42,558 nucleotides of DNA, taken from Janthinobacterium sp. ROICE36. GTDB lineage: Bacteria; Pseudomonadota; Gammaproteobacteria; Burkholderiales; Burkholderiaceae_D. Under the pieces are notes generated by a model that was not told the origin of the DNA, did not search any database, and saw nothing but the letters and a program-made list of their open reading frames with translations. Below, one piece after another: positions 1 through 7,666 of this stretch (positions are counted from its first letter, which is position 1; every line of letters starts with the position of its first letter). Location of the stretch: assembly GCF_002869965.1 (NCBI RefSeq), contig NZ_PEBS01000051.1:1-42558 (forward strand). Reading direction: 5' to 3'. Made by a program: the position numbers and the translations under genes.

Positions 1-130
1 TCTACAACCACAACATTCCCCAGCGCGCCTTGGATAACGCAACACCGATTCAGGCGATGAAGAAATGGCAGGAGAAAAAGCCGGAATTATTCGTTAAACG
101 CGTATATAACCAGGCCGGTCTTGACAGATA
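1..130 (+). mobile_element. 3' end of an IS481/IS3-type insertion sequence (left copy)
   Basis: These 130 bases are repeated exactly, in inverted orientation, at 42429-42558. They hold the last 42 codons of a transposase and the terminal repeat, which reads outward as TGTCAAGACCGGCC. The terminus is either position 126, if the element ends in ...TTGACA, or position 130, if the shared GATA belongs to it. The rest of the element is outside the window. The element is more AT-rich than the flanking genes. Confidence 0.85.
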
Positions 131-131
131 A
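3..131 (+). CDS. IS481/IS3-family transposase, C-terminal fragment
   Basis: Only the last 42 residues are in the window, running from YNHNIPQRAL to NQAGLDR. The pattern of NH, then PQ.AL, then a TP motif, then a Lys/Glu-rich helix is typical of the C-terminal end of the DDE integrase core in IS481-type and related IS3-type transposases. The stop codon is TAA, and its last base lies just outside the 130-bp repeat. The reading frame runs through the terminal inverted repeat. The 5' part of the gene is missing because the window starts here. The exact IS family cannot be fixed from 42 residues. Confidence 0.75.
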   Translation, partial: YNHNIPQRALDNATPIQAMKKWQEKKPELFVKRVYNQAGLDR

Positions 132-198
132 GTTTATTACTAAACCGACGTGCAGTAGTGCTCTTAATATATTTCCTCTGTGCCAAAAATCGAAAAAT

Positions 199-681
199 TC
201 AAGATTCCCCCCGAAACTGTTCGCTCCTGCATAGTTGCTCCAGCCCTTGCTGATCCCCAGCCGCCACAAAACACCGCGCCTGCCAGCGCTGCGTGCGCAG
301 TGCCTGGGCAGATTCAGGCACACACCACGGCGGATACACGCGCAGCGCGCGCTTTCCGCCGACGCCGGCGCGCGACATCACGCCGCGTTCGATCAGTACG
401 GCGCGGGAAAAGACAAAGAAGCCGTGCCGCGCGCCGTCGCCCACGGCGATGATGACGATATCGACGGGGTCCGCTTCGTCCAGTGGGGCGATCTCGGCAT
501 CGGGATGGGGGCGCTTCCAGACGGTAACGAACTGGCCGGTTTTCGTCGGCGTGGTTTTCGCCATGCGCAAGACCAGCCGCTTGCCGTCCAGTTCGGCACG
601 GCAGGCGCCGTAGTCCGCGCTTTCCGCTTCCGGCACGGGCGCTTGCGGCAATCCCAGGAAGGCCCACGGACTGGCCTTCAT
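199..681 (-). CDS. MepB family protein
   Basis: The 160-residue product matches the MepB family as I know it: a YGACRAEL segment, a Lys-rich strand followed by KTTPTKTGQFVTVWKR, then FVFSRAVLIERGV and a GKRALRVYPPW block near the C-terminus. MepB is named from the staphylococcal mepRAB locus, but its biochemical role is unknown. The start chosen is the ATG at 681, because it overlaps the stop of the upstream 77-residue gene as ATGA, which indicates translational coupling. A longer in-frame start at 717 would lie inside that gene. The length is normal for the family. The gene ends 68 bp from the left IS copy and looks intact. Confidence 0.8.
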   Translation of the reverse strand: MKASPWAFLGLPQAPVPEAESADYGACRAELDGKRLVLRMAKTTPTKTGQFVTVWKRPHPDAEIAPLDEADPVDIVIIAVGDGARHGFFVFSRAVLIERGVMSRAGVGGKRALRVYPPWCVPESAQALRTQRWQARCFVAAGDQQGLEQLCRSEQFRGES

Positions 682-911
682 TGCGCGCTGAACTCGGCTG
701 CGGCCTTGGCCGCCCACAACGCCTCGGCGTGGCTGGCGAACGGGCTGTCATAGCCTTCGATCTTGCCATCTTCGTCGACAAAATATAACCACCAGCCATC
801 GGCCTGCTCGCGGATAGCTATCTGACCCGGCGCGCAGTGGGCTACCACGTCCTGGGTCGATGCGAGGGTGGTGATGGTGATGCCGCGGTGAATAATATGC
901 TCAGGTGTCAT
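678..911 (-). CDS. Small hypothetical protein upstream of mepB-like gene
   Basis: This is a 77-residue soluble protein with no signal peptide or membrane segment. It has an N-terminal beta-like stretch (HRGITITTLAS), a central WWLYFVDEDGKIEGYDSPF segment and an Ala-rich C-terminal helix (HAEALWAAKAAAEF). I do not recognise the family. The WWLYFVDEDG segment followed by a helix suggests a small alpha/beta fold. The stop overlaps the MepB-like start by 4 bases, so the two are probably co-translated. No strong ribosome binding site precedes the ATG at 911. Confidence 0.6.
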   Translation of the reverse strand: MTPEHIIHRGITITTLASTQDVVAHCAPGQIAIREQADGWWLYFVDEDGKIEGYDSPFASHAEALWAAKAAAEFSAQ

Positions 912-1009
912 GGCAAAATCGCTAATGCAAAATAAATAATGGCGATAGTGTAGCCGCGCCGGCCCATCCTGGCCAGTGCGCTACCCGGTTCTTTCAAACG
1001 GAGGACAAC

Positions 1010-1275
1010 ATGGCATCGCAGCAAAGCACCGTGGATTTTTTGCTCGATCAACTGGCGGGCGCAGGCAGCGTCAATGCAAAGAAAAATTGGTTGGCGAGTA
1101 CGGTTTGTATTGCGACGGCAAGATGTTTGCCATCGTCGCCGACGACCAGCTGTTCATCAAGCCGACGGACGCGGGCCGCGCCTGGATCAGCGCGCAAGGC
1201 ACGCTGCAGGAAGCGCCGCCCTACCCGCAAGCCAAGCCGCCGCCCAAGCCAAAGAAACCGGCGTCAGCCAGCTAA
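1010..1275 (+). pseudogene. TfoX/Sxy N-terminal domain protein, frameshifted
   Basis: A strong Shine-Dalgarno (GGAGG at 1000-1004) precedes ATG 1010. The first 25 codons read MASQQSTVDFLLDQLAGAGS and on into a Lys-rich stretch, as expected for the TfoX N-terminal domain. The expected continuation, GEYGLYCDGKMFAIV, then DQLFIKPT and EAPPYP, lies in another frame from about 1084. The break is at an A-run (1082-1086). One extra A would restore AKKKLVGEYGLYCDG as a single frame of about 88 residues. Without it the first frame continues out of frame to 1324. This is either a real one-base deletion or a homopolymer sequencing error. TfoX-like proteins are linked to competence regulation elsewhere. 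The 3' end overlaps ldhA tail to tail by 12 bp. Confidence 0.75.
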
Positions 1276-2268
1276 TACGCTGTTTTCACACGCCTTGTCC
1301 TGCAGGAAACATTGTAGGTTGTGATACGTGATGGCGGCGATCTCGCGCAGCGCTTCGATGGTGAAGAAGCCCTGGTGGCCCGTCACCAGCACGTTCGGGA
1401 ACGTCATCAAACGCTGGAAGATGTCGTCGTCGATGATGTCGGACGAGCGGTCCTGGAAGAACAGATTGCTTTCTTGTTCGTACACATCGATGGCAAGCGA
1501 ACCCAGCTGGCGCGATTTCAGCGCCTCGATGACGGCGCCCGTGTCGATCAGGCCGCCACGCGAGGTGTTCACCAGCATGGCGCCCTGCTTCATCAGCGGC
1601 AGCGTAGCTTCGCTGATCATGTGGCGCGTGCTCTCCATCAGGGGACAATGCAGGGAGACGATGTCGGATTCGGCCAGCAGCTGCGGCAGCGCCACCAGCG
1701 TGCCCAGTTCTGCGAACGCAGGCGCCGGATACCGGTCGTGGCCCAGCACCGTGCAGCCGAACCCCTTGAAAATGCGCGCCGTGGCCAGGCCGATCTTGCC
1801 CGTGCCGACGATGCCCACCGTCTTGCCATGCAAGGTGGCGCCCAGCAAGCCATCGAGAGAGAAATTGCCTTCGCGCACGCGGGCGTAGGCGCGGTGCGTG
1901 TGGCGGTTCAGGGTCTGCACCAGGGCCAAGGTGTATTCGGCCACGGCTTGCGGCGAATATGCGGGCACGCGGGCGACAAACAGGCCCAGGCGCCTGGCCG
2001 CTTCCAGGTCGAGGTTGTTGTAGCCGGCGCAGCGCAGCAGGATGGCGCGCACGCCGTAGCCGTGCAGCGATTCCAGCACTGGCGCGTCGAGCACGTCGTT
2101 GACGAAGACGCAAACGGCTTCGGCGCCTTGTGCCAGGACCACGGTTTCCTGGCTCAGCAAGGCGCTGTGGTAAACCAGTTCGATGCCGGCGGCGTCAGGC
2201 TGGGACGGCAAGCCTTCATCGAAGAAGCGGCGGTCGTAGGGCTGGCTGGCAAAGAAGGCGATTTTCAT
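1264..2268 (-). CDS. ldhA: D-lactate dehydrogenase (2-hydroxyacid dehydrogenase, NAD-dependent)
   Basis: The 334-residue protein should reduce pyruvate to D-lactate with NADH in the cytoplasm. It has an N-terminal substrate domain, a Rossmann nucleotide-binding motif GTGKIG at 155-160, an NTSRGG motif with the catalytic Arg at about 237, DVYEQE with the catalytic Glu at about 264, and GHQGFFT with the catalytic His at about 298. These are the residues of the D-isomer-specific 2-hydroxyacid dehydrogenase family, and the length matches LdhA. AGGA lies 6 bases before the ATG at 2268. The gene is transcribed alone. A TATGAT -10-like box at 2304-2309 is the only promoter hint. Confidence 0.88.
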   Translation of the reverse strand: MKIAFFASQPYDRRFFDEGLPSQPDAAGIELVYHSALLSQETVVLAQGAEAVCVFVNDVLDAPVLESLHGYGVRAILLRCAGYNNLDLEAARRLGLFVARVPAYSPQAVAEYTLALVQTLNRHTHRAYARVREGNFSLDGLLGATLHGKTVGIVGTGKIGLATARIFKGFGCTVLGHDRYPAPAFAELGTLVALPQLLAESDIVSLHCPLMESTRHMISEATLPLMKQGAMLVNTSRGGLIDTGAVIEALKSRQLGSLAIDVYEQESNLFFQDRSSDIIDDDIFQRLMTFPNVLVTGHQGFFTIEALREIAAITYHNLQCFLQDKACENSVLAG

Positions 2269-2354
2269 GGAAAGTCCTGGAACGTGCTGGATGACAAAAC
2301 AACATCATAACGCAAGCGCCCTGCCCCACGGCGTACGCCTGCGCCCTTGGCAGC

Positions 2355-3548
2355 CTACTTGGGTTCGCGGGGCAAGGTCAAGACATGGCGCAGGTACGCC
2401 GTCTCGTCCGCGTGCTGCGCATGGTAGCGCTCGCGCGCGGCGCGCATCGCCGCCTGGTGGGCGACGATGCCGGTTTCCGTCAGCTCGACGCCGAAGTCCG
2501 CCGGCGGCCGTGGCGCGCCGCCGAACAGGCGCGCCAGGATGAAGTGGCCCACATTGTCGCGGTAGTGCGACGCTTCCCAGTAATAGCGCATGTCGCGCGC
2601 GCCCGACACTTGCGGGATAACCTCGCTGGTGATGCTATTGAAGCCTGAAAAGTCAATCACGCGCACGTCGCAGCCCTGGCGCCGGTAACGCCCGGCCATC
2701 TGCGCCAGGTCGCGCTGCCACTGTTGCATGGCGTCCCACTTGCCGCGCCAGTACAGGGCGGCTAGCGTCAGCGCATGCGTGGGATTGATGTACAGGCGCA
2801 AGCGCGTGCCACCCCGGCACAGGGTGCCGACGCTCGCATCGAAGGCGCGCAGCGCGGGTGCTGTCGGCCCCAGGCCGTCGCCGAATTCCTGCAGCCGCGG
2901 CGTGAACGCGCGCGCCGTGCCGGCCCAGCCATGGTTGCGGCTGGTGATACAGGACTGGTCGCGCTGGCCGTGCAGGGCCAGGCTGGACAGACAGGCGCCG
3001 TCATAGCTGCCGCTGAGGATGCGCCATGTGTCGCGCGTCATGTCCACCGTCAGGCCGCGCTTGATATTGAGCAAGGCGCGCCGCGCGAAAAACGCGGGGC
3101 CGCCGTCCGTCAGGCCAGGCTCCACGCCAGCCGAGCCCAGCTCCATGGAAAACGAGGGCGCGTGGATGCCCCACACCATGGTGTCGACATGGCTGACCCT
3201 GGCCGCGTGCTCGGCCAGCAAGATGGCGTCGCCGATCGAAGCGCCCGAGACGGCGCTGTTGAAGACGCTCTTGCCCTCGAACAAGGTGCGCATGCTGCTC
3301 GCCGGCAAGCCCATTTCCGTGCGCGAATTGCCGATGTAGACGACGGCGGGCCGGTAGCGCGCCACCGCATACGTCTTGCCCCAGACGGCCAGCTTTTCAT
3401 ACGTGGGACGCAGGCGCTGCACCAAGGGGCTGTCCCACTGGTGCAGCAAGTAGGGATCGACCTGGTAGTTCATGAACGAGACGGAGCCGAGCACCAGGCA
3501 GACGCAGGCGCAGAAGCAGATGAGGTAGCGGCGGGCCGGAGTGTCCAT
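2355..3548 (-). CDS. Membrane-anchored SGNH-like protein, partner of MBOAT O-acyltransferase
   Basis: This 397-residue protein has one N-terminal membrane segment (about 7-27), then a periplasmic domain. A GNSRTEMG motif around residues 73-80 supplies a candidate nucleophile (Ser75). A C-terminal WEASHY motif has Glu325 and His328 in an ExxH arrangement like the DxxH of SGNH hydrolases. Such proteins pair with MBOAT proteins (compare AlgJ/AlgX with AlgI, DltD with DltB) and put acyl groups on exported polysaccharide. The ATG at 3548 lies 2 bases after the MBOAT stop, so the pair is coupled. It is the last gene of the 9757-to-2355 operon. The acyl group and acceptor are unknown. Confidence 0.7.
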   Translation of the reverse strand: MDTPARRYLICFCACVCLVLGSVSFMNYQVDPYLLHQWDSPLVQRLRPTYEKLAVWGKTYAVARYRPAVVYIGNSRTEMGLPASSMRTLFEGKSVFNSAVSGASIGDAILLAEHAARVSHVDTMVWGIHAPSFSMELGSAGVEPGLTDGGPAFFARRALLNIKRGLTVDMTRDTWRILSGSYDGACLSSLALHGQRDQSCITSRNHGWAGTARAFTPRLQEFGDGLGPTAPALRAFDASVGTLCRGGTRLRLYINPTHALTLAALYWRGKWDAMQQWQRDLAQMAGRYRRQGCDVRVIDFSGFNSITSEVIPQVSGARDMRYYWEASHYRDNVGHFILARLFGGAPRPPADFGVELTETGIVAHQAAMRAARERYHAQHADETAYLRHVLTLPREPK

Positions 3549-3550
3549 GT

Positions 3551-5104
3551 TCAGAATTGGAAGTAGAGAAATTCGGTGACCCGGTTCATGCCGAAGATGC
3601 AGGCGACGAACAGCGCGGCAAAGCTCACGCTCCAGCGCCGCGTGGGCCGCCAGCTGAGGGCCCAGCGTCCTATCGGTTGAAATATTCTTTCAATCGCGGG
3701 CGCGTAAAGAAAGAAAATTTCTTGCGTGTTCGGTGCCCTGAAGGCCAGCAGCATGGCGCCCAGCAGCACCGGCAAGCCCGGTCCCGCCAGTTCGATCCAG
3801 CGAATGCCGTCGAAGGCGGGATGCAGGCCCCACTGCGCCAGGCTGGCCGCATGGCTGGCCAGGCCGCGCGGCAGGCTCACGCCGTTCGCCCCCACCAGCG
3901 CGCCCGCGATATCCCAGGCCGTGGCCACGTCGGGCGCGCGGAAGAAGATCCAGGCCAGCATCACGGCAAGAAAGGTCAGGAAGGTTGACCACCAACCAGG
4001 CCACCAACGCGCCCGCGCCGCGCCAAAGAACCGCTGCCACGCCTGCTGCAGCACCAGGTACAAGCCATGCAAGCCGCCCCAGATGACAAAGGTCCAGCCG
4101 GCGCCATGCCACAGGCCGCCCAGCAGCATGGTCAGCATCAGGTTGCGGTAGCGCATGGCCTCGCCGTGGCGGCTGCCGCCCAGGGGAATATACAGATAGT
4201 CGCGCAGGAAACGCGACAAGGTCATGTGCCAGCGGCGCCAGAAGTCGGCGATATTGGCCGCCTTGTACGGCGAGTTGAAGTTCAGCGGCAATTTCACGCC
4301 AAACAAGCGCGACAGGCCGATGGCCAGGTCCGAATAACCGGAAAAGTCGAAATACAGCTGGAAAGTGTAGGCCAGCACGCCGATCCACGCTTCGATCAAA
4401 GTCGGTGTGGCGCCAGCGGCGAAGACGGGCATGGCCAGCGGCGACAGATTGTCGGCGATCAGCACCTTTTTCGCCAGGCCGATGGTGAAAATCGACAGGC
4501 CGATGGCGAAATTGGCTGCGCGCGGATGGGCGTTGGCCGGGTCGGCGAACTGCGGCATCATGTCGCGGTGGTGCAACACGGGGCCGGCGATCAGGTGCGG
4601 GAAATAGCTGACGAACAGCAGGTAATGGATGAAGCGGTATTCGCGCACCTCGCCCCGGTAGCAATCGACGAGGAAGGCGATCTGCGTGAAGGTAAAAAAC
4701 GAGATGCCGATCGGCAGGATGATGGCGAGGCCAGACAGGGGCAGGCTGGCAGCGCCAGCACCGGAGGCGATGGCGTTCACGCTATCGATGAAGAAATTCG
4801 CATATTTGTAGTAGGCGAGCAGCCCCAGGTTCAGCGCCAGCGCCGCCAGCAGTGTGCGCTTGCGGGCCGCGCCCGCGCTGGCGCCAATCAGGCGCCCGGC
4901 GCCGTAATTGAGGCAAATGGATGCCAGCAACAGCGGCAAATAGCGCACATCCCACCAGGCATAGAAAAACAGCGAGGCGAGCGCCAGCCACACGGCCGGC
5001 GCCTGGCGCCAGTTGGCACTGGATCCCCAGCGGTCCAGCAGAAAATAGCCGGCCAGCACGATGGGCAGATAGCCGAACAGGAAGGCGAAGGAATTAAACA
5101 GCAT
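3551..5104 (-). CDS. MBOAT family membrane O-acyltransferase (AlgI-like)
   Basis: This 517-residue polytopic membrane protein of the MBOAT family would bring acyl groups across the membrane for transfer to an extracellular polysaccharide. Signatures include an N-terminal FLFGYLPIVL segment, FSGYSDLAIGLSRLFG, NFNSPYKA, WRRWHMTLSRFLRDYLYIPLGGSR, and GLWHGAGW with the presumed catalytic His at about 333. The ATG at 5104 is preceded by AGGAGG with good spacing. A longer in-frame extension upstream only overlaps the preceding gene and is rejected. The start overlaps the upstream glycosyltransferase stop by 11 bases. The SGNH-like partner follows directly. Confidence 0.9.
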   Translation of the reverse strand: MLFNSFAFLFGYLPIVLAGYFLLDRWGSSANWRQAPAVWLALASLFFYAWWDVRYLPLLLASICLNYGAGRLIGASAGAARKRTLLAALALNLGLLAYYKYANFFIDSVNAIASGAGAASLPLSGLAIILPIGISFFTFTQIAFLVDCYRGEVREYRFIHYLLFVSYFPHLIAGPVLHHRDMMPQFADPANAHPRAANFAIGLSIFTIGLAKKVLIADNLSPLAMPVFAAGATPTLIEAWIGVLAYTFQLYFDFSGYSDLAIGLSRLFGVKLPLNFNSPYKAANIADFWRRWHMTLSRFLRDYLYIPLGGSRHGEAMRYRNLMLTMLLGGLWHGAGWTFVIWGGLHGLYLVLQQAWQRFFGAARARWWPGWWSTFLTFLAVMLAWIFFRAPDVATAWDIAGALVGANGVSLPRGLASHAASLAQWGLHPAFDGIRWIELAGPGLPVLLGAMLLAFRAPNTQEIFFLYAPAIERIFQPIGRWALSWRPTRRWSVSFAALFVACIFGMNRVTEFLYFQF

Positions 5105-6167
5105 GCTGCCTCCTGGCAGGCAAGGACTGGACCTGGTAGTAACAATCGGCAATCTGCGCGGCCACCCTTTCCCACGTAAAACGTTCCACCAGGGCTTGCA
5201 CGCGGGAACGCTCGGGCGGCAGCGCCAGCAAGTCGAGGATGGCCTGGCGCTGCGCGGGGCCATCGTCCCAGGCCACCTTGCGCAGCGCAAACGCGGAATC
5301 GGGCAAGTCCAGCGCGCTTTGCGCCGTCATGACGACGGGCGTGCCGGCCGCCAGCGCTTCGAGCACGCTCAAGGGAAACACTTCGCCCTGGCTGGGCAAG
5401 GCCGCCACGGCCGCCGCATGGTAGGCGCTGGCCAGCAGCGGGTCGGCGTGGTCGAGCGCGCCCAGCCAGCTGACGTGCGGCAAGTCCAGCAACTGCTGCA
5501 AATACGTTTGCTGTTCGCGCGGCGCGGCGCCGATCAGCACCAGAGGCAAGCCGGCGCCCCCCAGCGCCTGCGCCAGTCCCAGCTGGTTTTTATACGCTGA
5601 AATACTGCCCGTCATCAGCACGAACGGCTCGGCGATACCCGTTTCGCGCAGGAACAGATCGCCATTGGCCGTGAAGAAATGCGGGTTGATCCCATTCGGC
5701 AAGACGCGGATGGCCTCGGCCCCCATGCCGAAACCTTGCACGATGGCATCGCGCTCGGCCTCGCCCAGGGCGATTACCATGTCGGCCAGCTGCAAGGCAC
5801 GCCGCGTCTGCGCATAACTGGTTTGCACCATCCATTGCGTCAAGCATCCCGCCAGCCGGTCGGCCAGCCGCGCGCGCCAGGCGCCGGCCCGGCCCCAACC
5901 AGGCGACAGCAGCGGCGACAGCACCACGGGCACGCCTTGCTCGCTGGCCATTTCCATGATGCGATAAGTGCCATTGCTGGCCGAAAACACGGGCAGCACG
6001 TCGAAATCGGCCAGCCGCTGGTGGTTGGCGTCGACCAGTTGCACCTCCAGCGGGCGCGCCGGTAACTGGGGCAAGCGGTTCAGCGCGGCAATGGTTTCGC
6101 GTACCTGGATCTGCAAGCCGCCGTCGCGCTGGAACAGCATCGGGTAAGACAAGATACCGACACGCAT
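5094..6167 (-). CDS. Glycosyltransferase family 4
   Basis: This 357-residue GT-B type enzyme starts MRVGILSYPML. The donor-binding half has LPNGINPHFF, a VLMTGSISAYKNQ strand-loop, and GEVFPLSVLEALAAGTPVV, which holds the EX7E-type motif of GT4 retaining enzymes. It should add one sugar to the lipid-linked repeat on the cytoplasmic side. The ATG at 6167 is chosen because AAAGGA lies at correct spacing. Upstream in-frame ATGs at 6173 and 6185 would overlap the flippase end and lack a site. The start lies 2 bases after the flippase stop and the stop overlaps the MBOAT gene, so this is a tight operon. Sugar specificity cannot be read. Confidence 0.85.
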   Translation of the reverse strand: MRVGILSYPMLFQRDGGLQIQVRETIAALNRLPQLPARPLEVQLVDANHQRLADFDVLPVFSASNGTYRIMEMASEQGVPVVLSPLLSPGWGRAGAWRARLADRLAGCLTQWMVQTSYAQTRRALQLADMVIALGEAERDAIVQGFGMGAEAIRVLPNGINPHFFTANGDLFLRETGIAEPFVLMTGSISAYKNQLGLAQALGGAGLPLVLIGAAPREQQTYLQQLLDLPHVSWLGALDHADPLLASAYHAAAVAALPSQGEVFPLSVLEALAAGTPVVMTAQSALDLPDSAFALRKVAWDDGPAQRQAILDLLALPPERSRVQALVERFTWERVAAQIADCYYQVQSLPARRQHAV

Positions 6168-6169
6168 GG

Positions 6170-7651
6170 TCATCCTTTCGTGCATTTGACTGCCAGCCAG
6201 CGGCCAGCCAGCTTGCGTTGCAACAACAAGAACTCACCGGCAAGTTCATGCTTCAACAGGAACAGACCGGCCAGCCAGCACAGCAAGGTGGCCAGCGCCG
6301 TACCCGTCAACGCCAGCAGCGCCGGTGTATCAAGCGGCAGCCACAGCAGCGCAGCGACGGGCGCCACGGCGCTGACGCCGCAGAGCAGCAGGCTTTTGCG
6401 CAAGGCCCGCGCCAGGATGCGCCAGTCGAGTGCGCTCAAGCGCCGCAGACAGCCGTAGTTCAGCCAGCTGCGCAGCACGTTGCTGAGCACCACGGCCCAG
6501 GCCACGGCCACCAGGCCGAACGGCGCCGCAGCCAGCAGCAGCGCCACTTTTATCAGGCCAGCGCAGGCATCGAGCCGCACCTGCGCATGCAGCTGGCCCG
6601 TCGCCACGAACAGGTAGCGGGCCATGCTGAACATGCTATACACGGCCGAGGACAGGCACATGATGCGTATCAAGGGCACACAGCCGATCCATTGCGCGCC
6701 GTACAACACCTTGACCAGGGGCAAGGCCATGCAGGCTAGGAAGAGGAAGAAGGGCCAGGCCAGCGCCGTCATGTAGCTGATCGTGCGCAGATACACGAGC
6801 TCAGCCCCGCCCTGCCCACCCTGTCCCCCTCCTTCGCGGGCGCGCACCGCGAACAGGGGAAACACCACGGGCGAAATGGCGCTGGTGATGGCTTGATTAA
6901 AAATATTCAGCATGCTTTGCGCCTTGCCGAACAGGGCCAGGCTTTCAATGCCGATCAGCTTGCCGATGATGAGGTCCGGCGCCGCCACGCCCGCCTCGTC
7001 GACCAGGCCGCCGCCCGTCGCATACGCGCCAAAGCGGGCGATATCGCCCATGCCGCGCCGTCCCGGCAGCCACGGCAGCGCGTCCGGCCGCACCAGCAAG
7101 CTCACCAGCAGCGAAGCGCAGGAACCGGCCAGCGCCGCCCACACCATGCTCATGTAACTGTAGCCCTGCAGCGCCAGCAGCACGGCCACCAGCAGGTTGA
7201 CCACGCTATTGGCCGCGTTGATGGCGTAGATGGCACGAAAGCGCAGTTGGCGGCGCAGCATGGGTAAGGTCAATGCGCTGAATGGGATCAAGAGGAAATT
7301 GACCGACAGCAAACGCAGCACCAGGGTCAGCCGGGGCTCGCCATAGAACTGCGCCAGCGGCGCGCTGGCCAGCAGCACCATGCCTGCCAGCAGCCAGGCG
7401 ACGAGCAGGCTGGTGGCCAGCGCGGCCCGCAGTTTCACGGCATCGAGCTGCTTTTCCTGGATCAGGTATTGGCCCACGCCAAAATCGCGCACCACTTGCG
7501 CCAGCGCCACCAGCACGGCGCCCAGCGAATACACGCCCACCTCGGCCGGCGTCAACAGGCGCGACAGCACCATGCTGGCGATGATGCCCAGCAGCAGCAC
7601 CGTGTATTTTTCGGCGAAGGAAAAGAAAAACGAATGGCGGGTGGCGCTCAT
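6170..7651 (-). CDS. Polysaccharide flippase, oligosaccharide flippase (PST/Wzx-like) family
   Basis: This 493-residue membrane protein has about 12 to 14 hydrophobic segments. Its N-terminal sequence (FAEKYTVLLLGIIASMVLSRLLTPAEVGVYSLG) is typical of MOP-superfamily flippases, which move lipid-linked oligosaccharides across the inner membrane. The GVYSLG turn, DFGVGQYLIQ, and the later NIFNQAITSAISPVVFPLFA segment fit the PST family. The gene lies 15 bases after the GT2-GT4 fusion and 2 bases before the GT4 gene. The operon therefore has transferases, a flippase and acylation genes but no polymerase. The O-ligase at 9888 is divergently transcribed. Confidence 0.85.
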   Translation of the reverse strand: MSATRHSFFFSFAEKYTVLLLGIIASMVLSRLLTPAEVGVYSLGAVLVALAQVVRDFGVGQYLIQEKQLDAVKLRAALATSLLVAWLLAGMVLLASAPLAQFYGEPRLTLVLRLLSVNFLLIPFSALTLPMLRRQLRFRAIYAINAANSVVNLLVAVLLALQGYSYMSMVWAALAGSCASLLVSLLVRPDALPWLPGRRGMGDIARFGAYATGGGLVDEAGVAAPDLIIGKLIGIESLALFGKAQSMLNIFNQAITSAISPVVFPLFAVRAREGGGQGGQGGAELVYLRTISYMTALAWPFFLFLACMALPLVKVLYGAQWIGCVPLIRIMCLSSAVYSMFSMARYLFVATGQLHAQVRLDACAGLIKVALLLAAAPFGLVAVAWAVVLSNVLRSWLNYGCLRRLSALDWRILARALRKSLLLCGVSAVAPVAALLWLPLDTPALLALTGTALATLLCWLAGLFLLKHELAGEFLLLQRKLAGRWLAVKCTKG

Positions 7652-7666
7652 GCGGACCGCCCGCGC

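Noticed and set aside
87..323. 78-residue minus-strand ORF next to the left IS end
   Set aside because: It is read antisense to the transposase tail and out of frame across the MepB-like gene; its end is the same IS-derived tail seen at the right.
1074..1100. Programmed -1 frameshift in the TfoX-like gene
   Set aside because: The A-run is not in a canonical slippery heptamer phase (AAG AAA AAT) and no downstream stem-loop was seen. A one-base deletion or read error is simpler.
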